Origin: Paludibacterium paludis
GTDB taxonomy: Bacteria; Pseudomonadota; Gammaproteobacteria; Burkholderiales; Chromobacteriaceae
DNA: 64,000 bases
NCBI RefSeq assembly: GCF_018802605.1
Contig: NZ_CP069161.1
Location: 2,480,001 to 2,544,000 of the forward strand
Direction: 5' to 3'
In this document: in pieces, positions 16,907-29,098 of the stretch
How the letters are laid out: every line of letters starts with the position of its first letter
Numbering within the stretch: the stretch's first letter is position 1
Notes under the pieces: generated by a model
The model's input: only the letters and a program-made list of their open reading frames with translations
The model's database searches: none
Told to the model about the DNA's origin: nothing
Translations under genes and position numbers: made by a program

Positions 16907-18916
16907 ATGCTTACCAAACCCATAGTTTCCCGCCGTCGACCGCAACGTTACGTCCTGACCGCCCTGTTGGGCCTGATACTGCTGTTCGGCCACCTGCAGC
17001 TCGACACCCGGCTGCCATTGAGCAGTCAATGGACGCTGCTTGACGGCCGAAGCGCCCTGTCCTTCGACGATTGGCAATACCTGGACACCAGTCTGCCGCG
17101 CGCGGCGATGGCCGTGCTGGTGGGCGCGGCGCTGGGCCTTTCCGGCAGCCTGCTGCAACAGCTGACGCAGAACCGGCTGCTGTCGCCCATGACCATCGGC
17201 GCATCGTCCGGGGCCTGGCTGGGGCTGGTGCTGAGCACACTGTACTGGCCGGCCCTCGCGGCACGGCATGGGGAATGGGCGGCGCTCGGCGGCGCCCTGC
17301 TGGCGGTGCTGCTGGTGCTGCTGATCGCCGGCGCCCGCGGCATCAACGGCTTGCCGGTCGTGTTGTCCGGGATGGCCATCAACCTGCTGCTGGGCGCCGT
17401 CGCTTCGGCGCTGGTGATGTTTCACGACCAGTACACCCGCCACCTGTTCATCTGGGGAGCCGGAGACCTCGCGCAAAGCGATTGGCGCTGGCCGCAATGG
17501 CTATGGCCAAGGCTGCTGCCCGCCGCGCTGCTGGTGGCATGGCTGGCGCCACGGCCGCTGATGCTGCTGCGTCTGGGCGGCAGTGGCGCGCAAGCGCGCG
17601 GACTGGCCTTGTGGCCGATGATGCTCCTGCTGTTCCTGGCCGCGCTGTGGCTAAGCTCGACAGCGATCACCGCCGTCGGGCTGATCGGTTTCATCGGACT
17701 TGTGACGCCCAATCTGGCACGCTTGCTTGGCGCGCGCGGCGCGCGCGACGAACTGCTCTACAGCGCCCTGCTCGGCGCCGTGCTGCTGTTGAGCACCGAC
17801 GGGATCGCCCTCGCCTTCAGCCACTGGTCGGCCGACGTGGTGCCCAGCGGCGCGGCGGCGGCGCTGGTCGGCGCCCCGGCCCTGCTGTGGCTGGCCCGGC
17901 GGCCGCTCAGCGCGGAAGACCAGTTCGGCATGGCCCGCACAACGCCGCAGGGCAAGCGGCGCGCCTGGTTCTGGCCGCTGCTGCTGGTTTGCTGCGTGCT
18001 GCTGGCCGGGCTCAGCCTGACACTGGCGCGCGGCACGCATGGCTGGCAGTGGGCCTGGCCATCCGCGCTGGTCTGGGAACTGCGCTGGCCGCGCACACTC
18101 GCCGCCCTCGCCTCCGGCGCCGGACTCGCCCTGGCCGGCGTGCTGCTGCAAAGACTGCTGCGCAACCCGCTGGCCAGTCCGGACATTCTGGGACTGTCCT
18201 CCGGCGCCACCATGGCCTTGCTGCTGTATGCCTTTATCCGGGGCGGCCCCATCAACGAAGCGGGGCCTCAGGTCGCGTTCGGCGGTTGCATGCTGGTGCT
18301 GCTGGCTCTGTTGTGGCTGGGCCGCCGCCACCGCTACTCGCCGGCGATGCTCGCGCTGGTGGGCATTTCGCTGTCGGCGCTGCTGGACGCGGCCTTGCAG
18401 TTCGCCCTGGCCAAGGGCGAAGTCGACAGTTTCGCCATCCTCGGCTGGCTGGCGGGCTCCACCTATCGCGTCCTGGCCGACCAGGCCCTGATGCTGGCGT
18501 TCGGGGTTCTGCTGCTTGGTGGTCTGGCCTTGCTGCTCCAGCGCGCATTGACGCTGATCGCCATAGGCGACGGCATGGCCCTGGCACGCGGCCTGCCGCT
18601 GGGCCGCGTACGGCTGCTGTTGCTGCTGCTGGCGGCCCTGCTGTGCTCGCTGGTAACCAGCGTGATGGGACCGGTCACCTTTCTTAGCCTGCTGGCGCCG
18701 CACATGGCCACGTTGCTAGGCGCCCGCCGGGTGGTGCCTCAGTTGCTGCTGGCGCCGCTGCTGGGCGGCCTGCTGATGCTGCTGGCCGACTGGCTGGGCC
18801 GCAACCTGATCTATCCCCTGCAGATGCCGGTCGGCATTGTTGCCTCGGTGGTCTGCGGCACCTATTTCATGCTGCTGCTGTTGCGCGCGCGCGCCAGGCA
18901 GGGAGGAAGACCGTGA
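16907..18916 (+). CDS. fhuB: Ferric-hydroxamate ABC transporter fused permease
   Basis: A 669-residue inner-membrane protein made of two BtuC/FhuB-type permease halves in one chain, the architecture diagnostic of FhuB (E. coli about 660 residues). Each half carries the family blocks: first half RAAMAVLVGAALGLSGSLLQ and GLIGFIGLVTPNLARLL; second half RTLAALASGAGLALAGVLLQ and GPVTFLSLLAPHMATLL. These are the coupling-helix regions that contact FhuC. The start is uncertain: ATG 16907 lies 11 bases after the fhuC stop, while ATG 16874 would overlap fhuC by 22 bases; neither has a clear ribosome-binding site. Its GTGA end overlaps the binding-protein gene. Confidence 0.92.
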   Translation: MLTKPIVSRRRPQRYVLTALLGLILLFGHLQLDTRLPLSSQWTLLDGRSALSFDDWQYLDTSLPRAAMAVLVGAALGLSGSLLQQLTQNRLLSPMTIGASSGAWLGLVLSTLYWPALAARHGEWAALGGALLAVLLVLLIAGARGINGLPVVLSGMAINLLLGAVASALVMFHDQYTRHLFIWGAGDLAQSDWRWPQWLWPRLLPAALLVAWLAPRPLMLLRLGGSGAQARGLALWPMMLLLFLAALWLSSTAITAVGLIGFIGLVTPNLARLLGARGARDELLYSALLGAVLLLSTDGIALAFSHWSADVVPSGAAAALVGAPALLWLARRPLSAEDQFGMARTTPQGKRRAWFWPLLLVCCVLLAGLSLTLARGTHGWQWAWPSALVWELRWPRTLAALASGAGLALAGVLLQRLLRNPLASPDILGLSSGATMALLLYAFIRGGPINEAGPQVAFGGCMLVLLALLWLGRRHRYSPAMLALVGISLSALLDAALQFALAKGEVDSFAILGWLAGSTYRVLADQALMLAFGVLLLGGLALLLQRALTLIAIGDGMALARGLPLGRVRLLLLLLAALLCSLVTSVMGPVTFLSLLAPHMATLLGARRVVPQLLLAPLLGGLLMLLADWLGRNLIYPLQMPVGIVASVVCGTYFMLLLLRARARQGGRP

Positions 18917-19794
18917 GACACCTCGCCCGCTGCTTCTGCCTGTGTGTCTGCCTGCTGTTCTGCCGCCAGGCGTCGGCCGCGCCGACCCGTGTGGTCGCGC
19001 TCAGTTGGGAGTCCGCCGAACAATTGCTGGAACTCGGGGTGACACCGATCGCGGTGGCCGATGCCGGCGACTACCAGCGCTGGGTGGTACGCCCCGCGCT
19101 ACCCGGCAAGGTGCTCAACGCGGGCAGCAGGCTGGAGCCGAATCTGGAACTGCTGGCCGAGCTGAAGCCGGATCTGATCATCATCAGCCCGACCCTGTCC
19201 GACCTTCACCCCCGATTGTCCAGAATCGCGCCAGTCCTGCTGCTGGACAGCTACCGCGCGGACCATGACAACGCCCTGGTCGCGCGCCAGCAATTCCTGC
19301 AGCTGGCCGAACGGTTTGGCCGGGAAAGGCAGGCCCGGGTACGCCTTGCCGCCATGGACAGGCGCTTCGCGCAACTGCGCCGGCAACTGCACGCCCACTA
19401 CGGCGACCGACTGCCCGGCGTCGCGGTCATCCGCTTCGCCAATCCGGCGGTGCTCTATCTTTATGGCGACAACTCGATGCCGCAGTACGCGCTCAAGCAG
19501 CTCGGTATTTCCCCCCTCTGGCCTCAAGCGGCCACCACCTGGGGGGTCACCCAGAAAAAAGTGGCCAGCCTGGGCCGGCTGCCTCCCGGCAGCGTGCTGT
19601 ACCTCGAGCCATTCGACGCGTCCGAAAAACTGTTCAACACCCCCTTGTGGCGGGCCATGCCCTTCGTGCGTAACCGGCAGTTCGCCGCGGTGCGTTCCAC
19701 CTGGACCTATGGCGGAGTCGCGTCGCTGCAATATCTGGCCGAAGCGTTGAGCGAAGCCTTGCTGAGCCTTCCCCGCCCGGCCACCTCTCCCTGA
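18913..19794 (+). CDS. fhuD: Ferric-hydroxamate periplasmic binding protein
   Basis: A 293-residue binding protein of the FhuD class. It begins with GTG, overlapping the fhuB stop by four bases, and has a signal peptide (about residues 1-23, ending RQASA). The mature part shows the family blocks RVVALSWESAEQLLELGVTPIAVADAGDYQRW, LNAGSRLEPNLELLAELKPDLIII and, near the C-terminus, AVRSTWTYGGVASLQYLAEAL. It delivers the ferric siderophore from the periplasm to FhuBC. It is the last gene of the seven-gene operon and converges on the diguanylate cyclase gene with a 29-base gap. Confidence 0.9.
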   Translation: MRHLARCFCLCVCLLFCRQASAAPTRVVALSWESAEQLLELGVTPIAVADAGDYQRWVVRPALPGKVLNAGSRLEPNLELLAELKPDLIIISPTLSDLHPRLSRIAPVLLLDSYRADHDNALVARQQFLQLAERFGRERQARVRLAAMDRRFAQLRRQLHAHYGDRLPGVAVIRFANPAVLYLYGDNSMPQYALKQLGISPLWPQAATTWGVTQKKVASLGRLPPGSVLYLEPFDASEKLFNTPLWRAMPFVRNRQFAAVRSTWTYGGVASLQYLAEALSEALLSLPRPATSP

Positions 19795-19823
19795 TGCCGC
19801 AGCGGAACGGCGGCGATCCACCT

Positions 19824-21563
19824 TCACGCGTGGGAAGTGAGCTCATTCCCGTTCCGCAACGCCCGTAACCCTTCCGTGTCATGCAGCCACAGCGTCCGAC
19901 CGCCATCGTTCTTCGCGGCGTACATCGCCTTGTCGGCGTATTGCATCAGCAGCTCCGGGCTTGTCGCGGCGGAGGGGTAGACGGCGACGCCCACGCTCGC
20001 CGTGATGTCCAGCCGCCGGCCGTTCTGTTGCCGGCTTATGCTCACGGCGTGACGCAGCCGCTCCAGCAAGGGCAAGGATACGGAGGTGCCGGTGATGTCG
20101 GGCAGCAGAATGGCGAACTCGTCCCCACCCCAGCGCGCCACCAGATCGCCCGCCCGGCTCGCTCCGCGCAATTGTTGCGCCACTTCGCACAGCACCTGGT
20201 CGCCCACTTCATGGCCCAGCAGGTCGTTCACCTGCTTGAAACCATTGAGATCCACGAACGCGATGGCGACTTGCCGGGAATGGGCCGCGGCCTCCTGAAT
20301 ATGCCAGCGCAACTGGTCACTGAAGCGGGCGCGGTTGGCAAGCCCGGTGAGTCCGTCGAAATAGGCCATGGTACGCAGCTTGCGCTCGGTTTCCTTGATG
20401 CCGGAAATATCCGTCAGCACCCACACGGAATCGGCGCCGGTCTCCCCGCTCGCGTCCGGCCGCAGGCGGGTGACGGACACCAGAGCGGACACCGGCCGAC
20501 ATCCGGCGCTCACCAGATTCAACTCCCCCTGCCACTCAGATGCCTCGGCAAGCAGCGCGCGCAGCTCGTTTTTGCCGAGCGTGCGGTCTTCGTCGTACAA
20601 CTGGAAAGACGGCATGGCCTTCAGCAAATCGGCGCCACCGGATTCGCACATCCGGCTCAAAGCGGGATTCACATACAGCCAGTTCATCTCGCTGTCGGCG
20701 ATGGCGATCCCTTCCGAGCAGTGCTCGACCGCCAGTTGGGAGAGCTGCAGCTGATGCTTCAGCCTTTTGTGCTCGGTCATATCGATGACGGTGCCCCACA
20801 GGTGGTCGATCTGCCCGGCATCCGTGCGGTGAACGTGATTGCGTTCCAACAGATCGCGGACCTGCCCATCGGGACGGGTAATCCGGTACTCGACATCGAA
20901 TGTCGGGGAAAATCGCGTGTGGTAGTCCAGCTCGGCCCGCACCCGCTCCCGGTCATCGGGATGCACACACTGAAAATACGCCTGCTCGGTTGGCGAGAAC
21001 GTGTCCGGATCGGTGCCGAACAGACGGTGCACCGCGTGGCTCCAGTCCAGTTGTCCGCTTTTCACATGCAGCACCCAGGAGCCGATGCCGGCGTCGCTTT
21101 CGGCGGTTTTCAGGAGCTTGTCGGCAAGATAGAGCCCGGGTTGATCCGGATGCTGTTCGTGGGGCACCCGTAAAACCAGCATCACCGCCTTGTCTTTCGG
21201 CATTGCCGTGGCATGCATCTGCAACGTTGCCGCGCCGCCCTGCTCGTCGCGCCACTCATGCAGTCCCAGATTGCCGCTGGCCCGGGTGCCCGATGCGGCG
21301 AACAGCGTGCGCCAGACCGGCTCGTAATTGCCCTTGTCCCCCGGCAGCCAGCGGCGGATCGGGGTTCCGCAGAGCGCGTGCGGCGCAAGTCCGGCCAATT
21401 GCGCGGCACGGATATTGGCATAACGGATGGCGCCGGATTGATCGACCACCAGAATCGCTTCCGGATAACCGTGCATCCAACGCCGGAAACGGCTTTGATG
21501 CAGAGCGAAAAAAACCATGCCCGGCACCAGCAAGAGAAACAGGCCGCTCAGAAAAATCAGCAT
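19824..21563 (-). CDS. PAS-domain diguanylate cyclase
   Basis: A 579-residue protein that should make cyclic di-GMP. An N-terminal membrane helix (residues 1-22) is followed by three PAS-type sensor regions: about 30-130; about 150-270, ending GTVIDMTEH; and about 275-405, ending WVLTDISGIKETE. The C-terminal cyclase domain has an intact active-site loop GGDEF within ARWGGDEFAIL. An RxxD inhibitory site (RAGD) lies five residues upstream, so activity and product inhibition are both expected. No HAMP or phosphodiesterase domain is present. The sensed signal is unknown. The gene is next to, but convergent with, the siderophore operon, so shared control is not implied. Confidence 0.92.
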   Translation of the reverse strand: MLIFLSGLFLLLVPGMVFFALHQSRFRRWMHGYPEAILVVDQSGAIRYANIRAAQLAGLAPHALCGTPIRRWLPGDKGNYEPVWRTLFAASGTRASGNLGLHEWRDEQGGAATLQMHATAMPKDKAVMLVLRVPHEQHPDQPGLYLADKLLKTAESDAGIGSWVLHVKSGQLDWSHAVHRLFGTDPDTFSPTEQAYFQCVHPDDRERVRAELDYHTRFSPTFDVEYRITRPDGQVRDLLERNHVHRTDAGQIDHLWGTVIDMTEHKRLKHQLQLSQLAVEHCSEGIAIADSEMNWLYVNPALSRMCESGGADLLKAMPSFQLYDEDRTLGKNELRALLAEASEWQGELNLVSAGCRPVSALVSVTRLRPDASGETGADSVWVLTDISGIKETERKLRTMAYFDGLTGLANRARFSDQLRWHIQEAAAHSRQVAIAFVDLNGFKQVNDLLGHEVGDQVLCEVAQQLRGASRAGDLVARWGGDEFAILLPDITGTSVSLPLLERLRHAVSISRQQNGRRLDITASVGVAVYPSAATSPELLMQYADKAMYAAKNDGGRTLWLHDTEGLRALRNGNELTSHA

Positions 21564-21809
21564 GAAAAAGTATGGGCAATGTCAGGGTGGCTCACAGTGT
21601 AGTCCAAACGCATGACAAACCGCATGTGCAATGCATCGGCTCCGCGGTGACGGATGCCGCACCGGGACCCAATGACCGACATCGCGCGGCACGCCAGCGC
21701 ATTTCACCGCGCGACGAACCGTCGACCAGGCCCTCTTGCGCACTCACTCCTGCGCAACGCGCTGTTTTCGCGTAAGATCCGTGCTCGTTTCCAAGCAAAG
21801 CCCCTGCCC

Positions 21810-23198
<1,389 letters not shown>

Positions 23199-23210
23199 GC
23201 GCCCCCTCCC

Positions 23211-23233
23211 CGGCCCGGGCCAGCCCCGGGCCG
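23211..23233 (+). other. GC-rich hairpin after hflX
   Basis: CGGCCCGGG at 23211-23219 and CCCGGGCCG at 23225-23233 form a perfect nine-base stem with a five-base loop, 13 bases after the hflX stop. No T-run follows, so termination would be weak or factor-dependent. It lies just ahead of the RlmN-like gene. Confidence 0.5.
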
Positions 23234-23264
23234 CTTCACATGGATTTCTGTACGGACCCTTCGC

Positions 23265-24347
23265 ATGCGTATCCGCGAATTGCACCAGTCCCTGGCCGAT
23301 ATCGGCGCCCGCCCCTGCCACGTCGGACGAATCACCCGCGCCTGGCTCAAGGGCATCGCGCTGGACGCCGGCACCCGCCGCCAGAAGGGCGAGGATTATT
23401 TTCCGGTACGGGTACGCGACGGACTCGCACCCGTCGCCGCCCGACTCGACGCGCTCGCGCGCGTCCGCTCGCAACACCCGGCCGCCGACGGCTCGCTGCG
23501 ACTGTTGGTGGAACTGGAGGACGGGCAAATGGTGGAAAGCGTGCTGCTGCCACGCGGCGGCCTGTGCGTATCCAGCCAGGTGGGTTGCGCCGTCGGCTGC
23601 GCCTTCTGCATGACCGGCAAGTCCGGCCTGCTGCGCCAGCTTGGCAGCGCCGAGATCGCCGCCCAGGTGGTACTGGCGCGGCGCCTGCGCGCGGTCAAGA
23701 AAGTGGTGTTCATGGGGATGGGCGAGCCGGCGCACAACCTGGACAACGTGCTCGAGGCCATTCACCTCCTCGGCACCGACGGCAACATCGGCCACAAGAA
23801 TCTGGTGCTCTCCACCGTGGGCGACTCCAGGGTCTTCGAGCAGTTGCCCAAACAAGCGATCAGGCCCGCGCTCGCCCTGTCGCTGCACACCACGCGCGCC
23901 GACCTGCGCGCCGAGCTGTTACCGCGCGCGCCCCGCATCGATCCGGCCGACCTGATCGAACAGGGCGAAGCCTACGCCCGCCTCGGCGGCTACCCGATCC
24001 AGTACCAGTGGACCCTGCTGGCCGGCATCAACGACACCCGGGACGAAATGGACGCGCTGGTGCGCCTGATGAAGGGCAAGTACGGCGTACTCAACCTGAT
24101 TCCCTATAACAGCCTGGAAAACGATACTTTCCAGCGCCCCGATCCGGCGCACATCGCGGCCATGCGCCGCCACCTCCACGACAACGGCATTCTGACCAAG
24201 ATCCGCGATTCGGCCGGGCAGGACATCGACGGAGGTTGCGGCCAGCTCAGGGCCCGCGCCGCCGAGACCCTCGATACCAGCCGCCTGAGCCGTCGGCGCC
24301 AGCACGTCCTCGCGCCGGACACCTCCGGGCCCTCGAACCGGGTCTGA
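23265..24347 (+). CDS. RlmN-like radical SAM RNA methyltransferase
   Basis: A 360-residue member of the RlmN/Cfr family, which methylates adenine C2 or C8 in RNA by a two-cysteine radical mechanism. The block CVSSQVGCAVGCAFCMTGKSG gives the C-x3-C-x2-C iron-sulfur ligands. FMGMGEPAHNLDNV is the SAM-binding GEP motif. The C-terminal AGQDIDGGCGQL contains the second catalytic Cys that forms the methyl-bearing intermediate. The N-terminal accessory domain is short and differs from classical RlmN. The genomic place (no ndk, pilF or ispG nearby) also suggests this is a second, divergent paralogue rather than the housekeeping enzyme. Target RNA is unknown. The start follows GGACCCTTCGC. Confidence 0.8.
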   Translation: MRIRELHQSLADIGARPCHVGRITRAWLKGIALDAGTRRQKGEDYFPVRVRDGLAPVAARLDALARVRSQHPAADGSLRLLVELEDGQMVESVLLPRGGLCVSSQVGCAVGCAFCMTGKSGLLRQLGSAEIAAQVVLARRLRAVKKVVFMGMGEPAHNLDNVLEAIHLLGTDGNIGHKNLVLSTVGDSRVFEQLPKQAIRPALALSLHTTRADLRAELLPRAPRIDPADLIEQGEAYARLGGYPIQYQWTLLAGINDTRDEMDALVRLMKGKYGVLNLIPYNSLENDTFQRPDPAHIAAMRRHLHDNGILTKIRDSAGQDIDGGCGQLRARAAETLDTSRLSRRRQHVLAPDTSGPSNRV

Positions 24348-24383
24348 ACGTCAGCCCGCCGTCGCGCAACCGCCCGGGCATCG

Positions 24384-27300
24384 CTAAGTCTTCAGGCTCA
24401 ACGAAGCGATGCCAAGACCGCTGGATTTTTCCACCCGGATCTGCGCGGCGATGCGCTCCTTGAGGCTTTCCACGTGGCTGATGATGCCGATCATTTTCCC
24501 GCTGGCGTTCAGGGCATCGAGCGCATCCAGGGCGATATCCAGCGTTTCGCCATCCAGCGTGCCGAAGCCTTCGTCAAGGAACAGCGAATCGATCGAGGTC
24601 TTGTGGCTGACCAGATCGGAAAGCGCCAGAGCCAGCGCGAGGCTCACCAGAAAACTCTCGCCGCCCGACAGCGTGCGGGTATCGCGCGCCACCTCACCCT
24701 GCCAGGCATCGACGATCTCCAGCTCCAGCTCGCCACCGGTCTTGCGTCGCAACAGGTAACGGCCGTGCAGGCGCCCGAGGTGACGATTGGCCAGGTGCAT
24801 CAGGTGATCCAGCGTCAGCCCCTGCGCGAACTTGCGGTACTTGTCGCCTTCTTTCGACCCGATAAGACCATTGAGCCGTTGCCATACCTCGGCATCGGCC
24901 GCCTGACCGTCGATCCGGGCGAACAGATCCTGCTGATTCCGGCGGCGCTGCGCGTCATCGTCCAGCAGCGCCTGCAGGGCGCCCCTTTCACGGGACAGGG
25001 CGTGCCGGCGGGCATCGAGATCGGCAAGACGGGCATCGAGATCGGCAAGACCAAGCGGCGTCAGCGCCCGCTCCTCGAGCGCGGCGCGTGCCGCCGTGGC
25101 GGTGCCGAGCAGGGTTTGCGCCCGGACGAGCTCGCCTTCGGTGTGCTCGCGCAAGGCTTGCAGGCGGTCGCGTTCGCCGCAAGGCAGCAATGCCCCCAGG
25201 AATCCGGCCTCGTCATCGAACGGACTCGCCGCCAGGGCGGCCGACCAGGCGGACTCGGCCATTTCTCTTTGCCCGCGCAAAGCCAGCAGATCCGCATCAA
25301 GCTGACTTTGCCGGCCCTGCAAGGCGGCCAGTTCCGCCGCGACCCGCTCCACCTCCCCGGCGCAATGCGCCGGTGTCGCGACATCGAGGTCAGGCGCGTC
25401 GACCGGATCCGGGGCCGCGACGCCCAGCTTGATCCAGCGAGCGAGCCAATCGGCGGCAAGATTTGCCGCCTGGGTTTCGCGCGCCTCATGCCCGGCCAGC
25501 TCGGCCTCTTGCCGCCGGCACGCATCGCAGGCCTCCTGCCAGCGCAGCCGATCCTGGCGCCGGGCGGCCAGCCACTCGTTCATCGGGCCATCTATCGCGG
25601 CGAACCCGGCTTCGACGATCGTCTCGCGCAAAACCTCCTCCGCCGACAGAATGGCCCGCGCGGCGATTTCCTTCTGATCTTGCAGCACGACAAGACGCTC
25701 GGACACGTGATCGCGGCGCAATCTTAGCAAGTCGAGCCGTCCGGCCTCCTGCTGCTCGAGCGCAAGCGCGGCGTTTTCCTGGCGCTGGGCCTCTGCCAGC
25801 GACTGCTGCGCGGCTTCCGCCTGCCTCAGCGCGGCGCCAAGCTCCGCCTCCAGCCGTTCGGCCGCGGCCAGCCCGTCCTTCACCAGGCTTTCCCGATGCC
25901 AATCCTCATCGCCGGCCGGCACAGGGCGCGCCAGTTCCTTCCATTCGGCCCGCCCCTGGAGGAGCGAGCGTTCAAGCTCGCGCAAGTCGGCACGCTGCTG
26001 CTCCTGCCGGCTCTCCAGCGCCGCGAGCTCCGCCTTGACCGCTCCGCCGCTCTCTTCGAGGCGCCGCAGTTCGGTCTCCTTGTCCAGCAAGGCGCGCTCG
26101 GCGGCGGAAACATCGAGCTGCCGGTACGCACCGATGCCAGGATGCTCGCACGAACCGCACAGCGGGCAGGCCTCGCCGGGCCGCAACCCCGCGCGGTGCG
26201 CCTCCAGGCTCAGGATGCGCTGCTCCTGCGCCAGCAGGGCGCGTTTGTCCTCCACCTGCTCCTTCACCTGCCGGTAGCCGCGGCGCAAACCGTCCAGGTC
26301 GCCCTGCCGACGGGCGATCTGCGCGGCGATACCGGTCAACGCCGTTTCCAGCTGCGTCCGCTGCCCGGCCCATTGCCGCATGGCGGCCGCCTGCAGGTCA
26401 AGCCGTCGCCATGCCTGCACCTGCTCCTGCGCCTTTTGCCAGGTGTCGCGCAATTCCGCCAGAGAACGTCCCCGCAGCAGACCGGCCAGGCGCTCCTCCG
26501 CGCCTTTGACGACCCCGCGCAGGTCCTCGCTCGCGCTCCGGGCTTCCCGCACCGCCCGTTCCTGGCGGTCGGCCTCCGAAGCGGTTGCGGCGAGCTCGGC
26601 GGCGAACCCGTCGATTTGCGCCCCCCACTCCCGCAAGGCATCGCGTTCTTTGGCGATCCGGGTCAGCTCGGCGTCCCACCCGCCAAGCTTCTCGCCAAGC
26701 CCGGCAAAATGCCCATGCCGCGCAAGCCAGTCCTGCGAGGTCCGCAATCCGCTGCGCAGCGCCTCGCCCTGGCGACGCGCCTGCGCGGCCAGCCCCTCGG
26801 CGACCGTCACGGCTTTCCAGTGCACGGCGATCCAGCGCTGGCGGCAGGCGTCGATCTGTCCACTTACCGCCTCCTTCGCGGCATGCGCCCGCGCCTCGCG
26901 GGACCTCGCGTCCTCCAGTGCCTGAAACACCGGCAGGACAACCCGGGCGGGCGCATCGTTATCCAGACTCCGCAGCGCCGGCTCCGCCTCGATCAACGCC
27001 GCCCGAGCGCGACGCTCCGATTCGCGCGCATTCCCTTCGGCGTCCTGCGCCCGCGACAGATCATGACGCCACTGGCGCAACTCCCGTACGGACTCCTGTT
27101 CGGCCTGCAACGCCGACAAGACTCCGGCCAGCCCGTCCGCTTCCTGCCGCATGCCCAGCCGGCGTTCCTCCGGCAGCAACTCCACGCCATCGGCACGGGC
27201 TTTCAAACGCTCCAGCGCCTCCCTGGCATCGCGCGCCCGCTCGAACACCCGCTGCGAGATCTGTCCGTAAATATCCGTGCCGGTCAGCTCTTCCAGCAAT

Positions 27301-27809
27301 TCGGCGCGCTCGTTGGCGCTGGCGTTGAGGAAAGCGGCGAATCCGCCCTGGGCCAGCATCATCGACTTGGTGAAGCGGGCGAAATCCAGGCCGGTGATCG
27401 CCTCGATGCGCTTGAGCTTGTCGCCGACATGCGTGGCAAGAATGGCGCCATCCGCATCGGCCAACTCCACTTTGGGTGCCTGCAACGCGCCGTCGGCGCG
27501 GTCGCGCGCGCGGCGCTGACTCCAGAACGCGCGGTACGCCCGCCCCTTCACCTCGAACTCCACCTCGGCCAGGCAATCGGCCGTGTGGCGTGTCATGATT
27601 TCGTTGGTCGAAGCCGAAATGGTCTTCAGACGCGGAGTTTCGTGATAGAGAGCAAGGCAGATGGCATCGAGCAAAGTCGACTTGCCGGCGCCGGTCGGGC
27701 CGGTGATCGCGAAAAGGCCGTTATCCCGAAACGGCGGCCGGGTGAAATCGATCCTCCACTCGCCCTTTAGCGAGTTGAGGTTCTTCAGGCGCAGAGAGAG
27801 GATCTTCAT
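24384..27809 (-). CDS. sbcC: Exonuclease SbcCD, ATPase subunit SbcC
   Basis: A 1141-residue SMC-like ATPase that with SbcD cuts hairpin and palindromic DNA during repair. The N-terminus has Walker [15 protein letters not shown]. Long coiled-coil arms fill the middle and meet at the zinc hook [11 protein letters not shown] (CPLC being the zinc-binding C-x2-C). The C-terminal head has the signature [20 protein letters not shown] and Walker [13 protein letters not shown]. Length is typical. The ATG overlaps the sbcD stop by four bases, so the subunits are co-translated. It converges on the RlmN-like gene with a 36-base gap. Confidence 0.95.
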   Translation of the reverse strand: MKILSLRLKNLNSLKGEWRIDFTRPPFRDNGLFAITGPTGAGKSTLLDAICLALYHETPRLKTISASTNEIMTRHTADCLAEVEFEVKGRAYRAFWSQRRARDRADGALQAPKVELADADGAILATHVGDKLKRIEAITGLDFARFTKSMMLAQGGFAAFLNASANERAELLEELTGTDIYGQISQRVFERARDAREALERLKARADGVELLPEERRLGMRQEADGLAGVLSALQAEQESVRELRQWRHDLSRAQDAEGNARESERRARAALIEAEPALRSLDNDAPARVVLPVFQALEDARSREARAHAAKEAVSGQIDACRQRWIAVHWKAVTVAEGLAAQARRQGEALRSGLRTSQDWLARHGHFAGLGEKLGGWDAELTRIAKERDALREWGAQIDGFAAELAATASEADRQERAVREARSASEDLRGVVKGAEERLAGLLRGRSLAELRDTWQKAQEQVQAWRRLDLQAAAMRQWAGQRTQLETALTGIAAQIARRQGDLDGLRRGYRQVKEQVEDKRALLAQEQRILSLEAHRAGLRPGEACPLCGSCEHPGIGAYRQLDVSAAERALLDKETELRRLEESGGAVKAELAALESRQEQQRADLRELERSLLQGRAEWKELARPVPAGDEDWHRESLVKDGLAAAERLEAELGAALRQAEAAQQSLAEAQRQENAALALEQQEAGRLDLLRLRRDHVSERLVVLQDQKEIAARAILSAEEVLRETIVEAGFAAIDGPMNEWLAARRQDRLRWQEACDACRRQEAELAGHEARETQAANLAADWLARWIKLGVAAPDPVDAPDLDVATPAHCAGEVERVAAELAALQGRQSQLDADLLALRGQREMAESAWSAALAASPFDDEAGFLGALLPCGERDRLQALREHTEGELVRAQTLLGTATAARAALEERALTPLGLADLDARLADLDARRHALSRERGALQALLDDDAQRRRNQQDLFARIDGQAADAEVWQRLNGLIGSKEGDKYRKFAQGLTLDHLMHLANRHLGRLHGRYLLRRKTGGELELEIVDAWQGEVARDTRTLSGGESFLVSLALALALSDLVSHKTSIDSLFLDEGFGTLDGETLDIALDALDALNASGKMIGIISHVESLKERIAAQIRVEKSSGLGIASLSLKT

Positions 27810-29026
27810 GGGGCGGTCTCCCGCAGATCAGCCACGATCTCCCGGTAGCGCGTTTCAAGCTGCGCCCGCAGACCATCTTCCAGCGTCTCGCCCTGCAGCC
27901 GCCGGGCAAACACCTCGAACGGCGTCAATTCATCCAGCGTCATCCCGGGATCCGATGCCAGCGTCGCGGCGGCATTGCCCCGCTCGCGGCGGATGCGCAG
28001 CACCTCCACCGGCAGGCCTTCGGTCATCGTCTGGATGCGGGACGGCAGATCCGCGAGGTAATCGTCCGCGGCCACCACCACTTCCAGCCAGACGGGCACC
28101 GTCTCATCGCCCTGTTTCGCGGCATCCTCGATGACCTCCCGCAGCGTGGCAAGATTCCCTTTCACCGAAACCAGCTCCTGAAAACGCGGCACCGGCAGCG
28201 GCGTCACCCCGGTCAGGCCCGACGCATCGAGATCCACCAGCAGCACCTCTTTTTGCTGGCCCGCCTCATCGAAGCCCAGGGGAATCGGTGAACCGCAGTA
28301 ACGGATGTGTTCGAACCCGCCCACCTTTTGCGGACGGTGGATATGGCCGAGGGCCAGGTAATCGGCGGGCGGAAACGAGGCCGTCGGGAATGCTTCGAGC
28401 GCGCCGACATAGATTTCCCTCACCGACTCGCCGGCGCTCGCGCCGACCGTCGTCAGATGCCCCGTGGCGACAATCGGCAACGGCAGTCCCAGCTCGTCGC
28501 GCCGCTCGCACGCCAGACGGTAAACCGTCCGGTAATGCCGGTGGATGGCATCCTGCAAGGAAAGCTGCTTGTCGTCCGCGCTCTGCCCCGCCCGGCTTTG
28601 CATGACATCGCGCGCCCGGATGAACGGCACGGCGCAGACAATGGCGCCGGGAGAACCGTCGCGCTGCCCGAGCACAAGCACCTGGCGGGCGGTATCCTCT
28701 TCGACACCGGGCACCACAGTGGCGCCAAGGCAGGACAGCAAGGGCCGGCTCTCGCCCAGCGTGGCCGCCGAATCGTGATTCCCTCCGAGCACGACCAGCG
28801 CCGTTCCGGTTTCGTGCAACGCCACCACCAGACGGTTGTACAACTCGCGCGCGTAGCTGGGCGGCGTGCCGGTATCGAACACGTCGCCGGCCACGATCAC
28901 CGCGTCGACCGCCCGCTCGCGCACTTCGTCAATCAGCCAGTCAAGAAAAGCCTGATGTTCCGCGTGACGGGTCTTGCCCATGAAATGCTGGCCAAGGTGC
29001 CAATCGGAGGTATGAAGGAGTCGCAT
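27806..29026 (-). CDS. sbcD: Exonuclease SbcCD, nuclease subunit SbcD
   Basis: A 406-residue Mre11-type metallophosphoesterase. The two-metal site motifs are visible: DWHLGQ (H and D ligands), [15 protein letters not shown] and, further on, [10 protein letters not shown]. It is the nuclease partner of SbcC. The start at 29026 ([12 protein letters not shown]) is chosen because the family begins this way; upstream codons in frame do not look like the family. A GGAG-like sequence precedes it. It is the first gene of the sbcDC pair. Confidence 0.94.
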   Translation of the reverse strand: MRLLHTSDWHLGQHFMGKTRHAEHQAFLDWLIDEVRERAVDAVIVAGDVFDTGTPPSYARELYNRLVVALHETGTALVVLGGNHDSAATLGESRPLLSCLGATVVPGVEEDTARQVLVLGQRDGSPGAIVCAVPFIRARDVMQSRAGQSADDKQLSLQDAIHRHYRTVYRLACERRDELGLPLPIVATGHLTTVGASAGESVREIYVGALEAFPTASFPPADYLALGHIHRPQKVGGFEHIRYCGSPIPLGFDEAGQQKEVLLVDLDASGLTGVTPLPVPRFQELVSVKGNLATLREVIEDAAKQGDETVPVWLEVVVAADDYLADLPSRIQTMTEGLPVEVLRIRRERGNAAATLASDPGMTLDELTPFEVFARRLQGETLEDGLRAQLETRYREIVADLRETAP

Positions 29027-29098
29027 GGAAAAAACGCCGCGCCAGTCGGGGAAAACCGGCATTTTACCCGTCCGCCTCCGCCCTGTCCCGGCGCGGGT

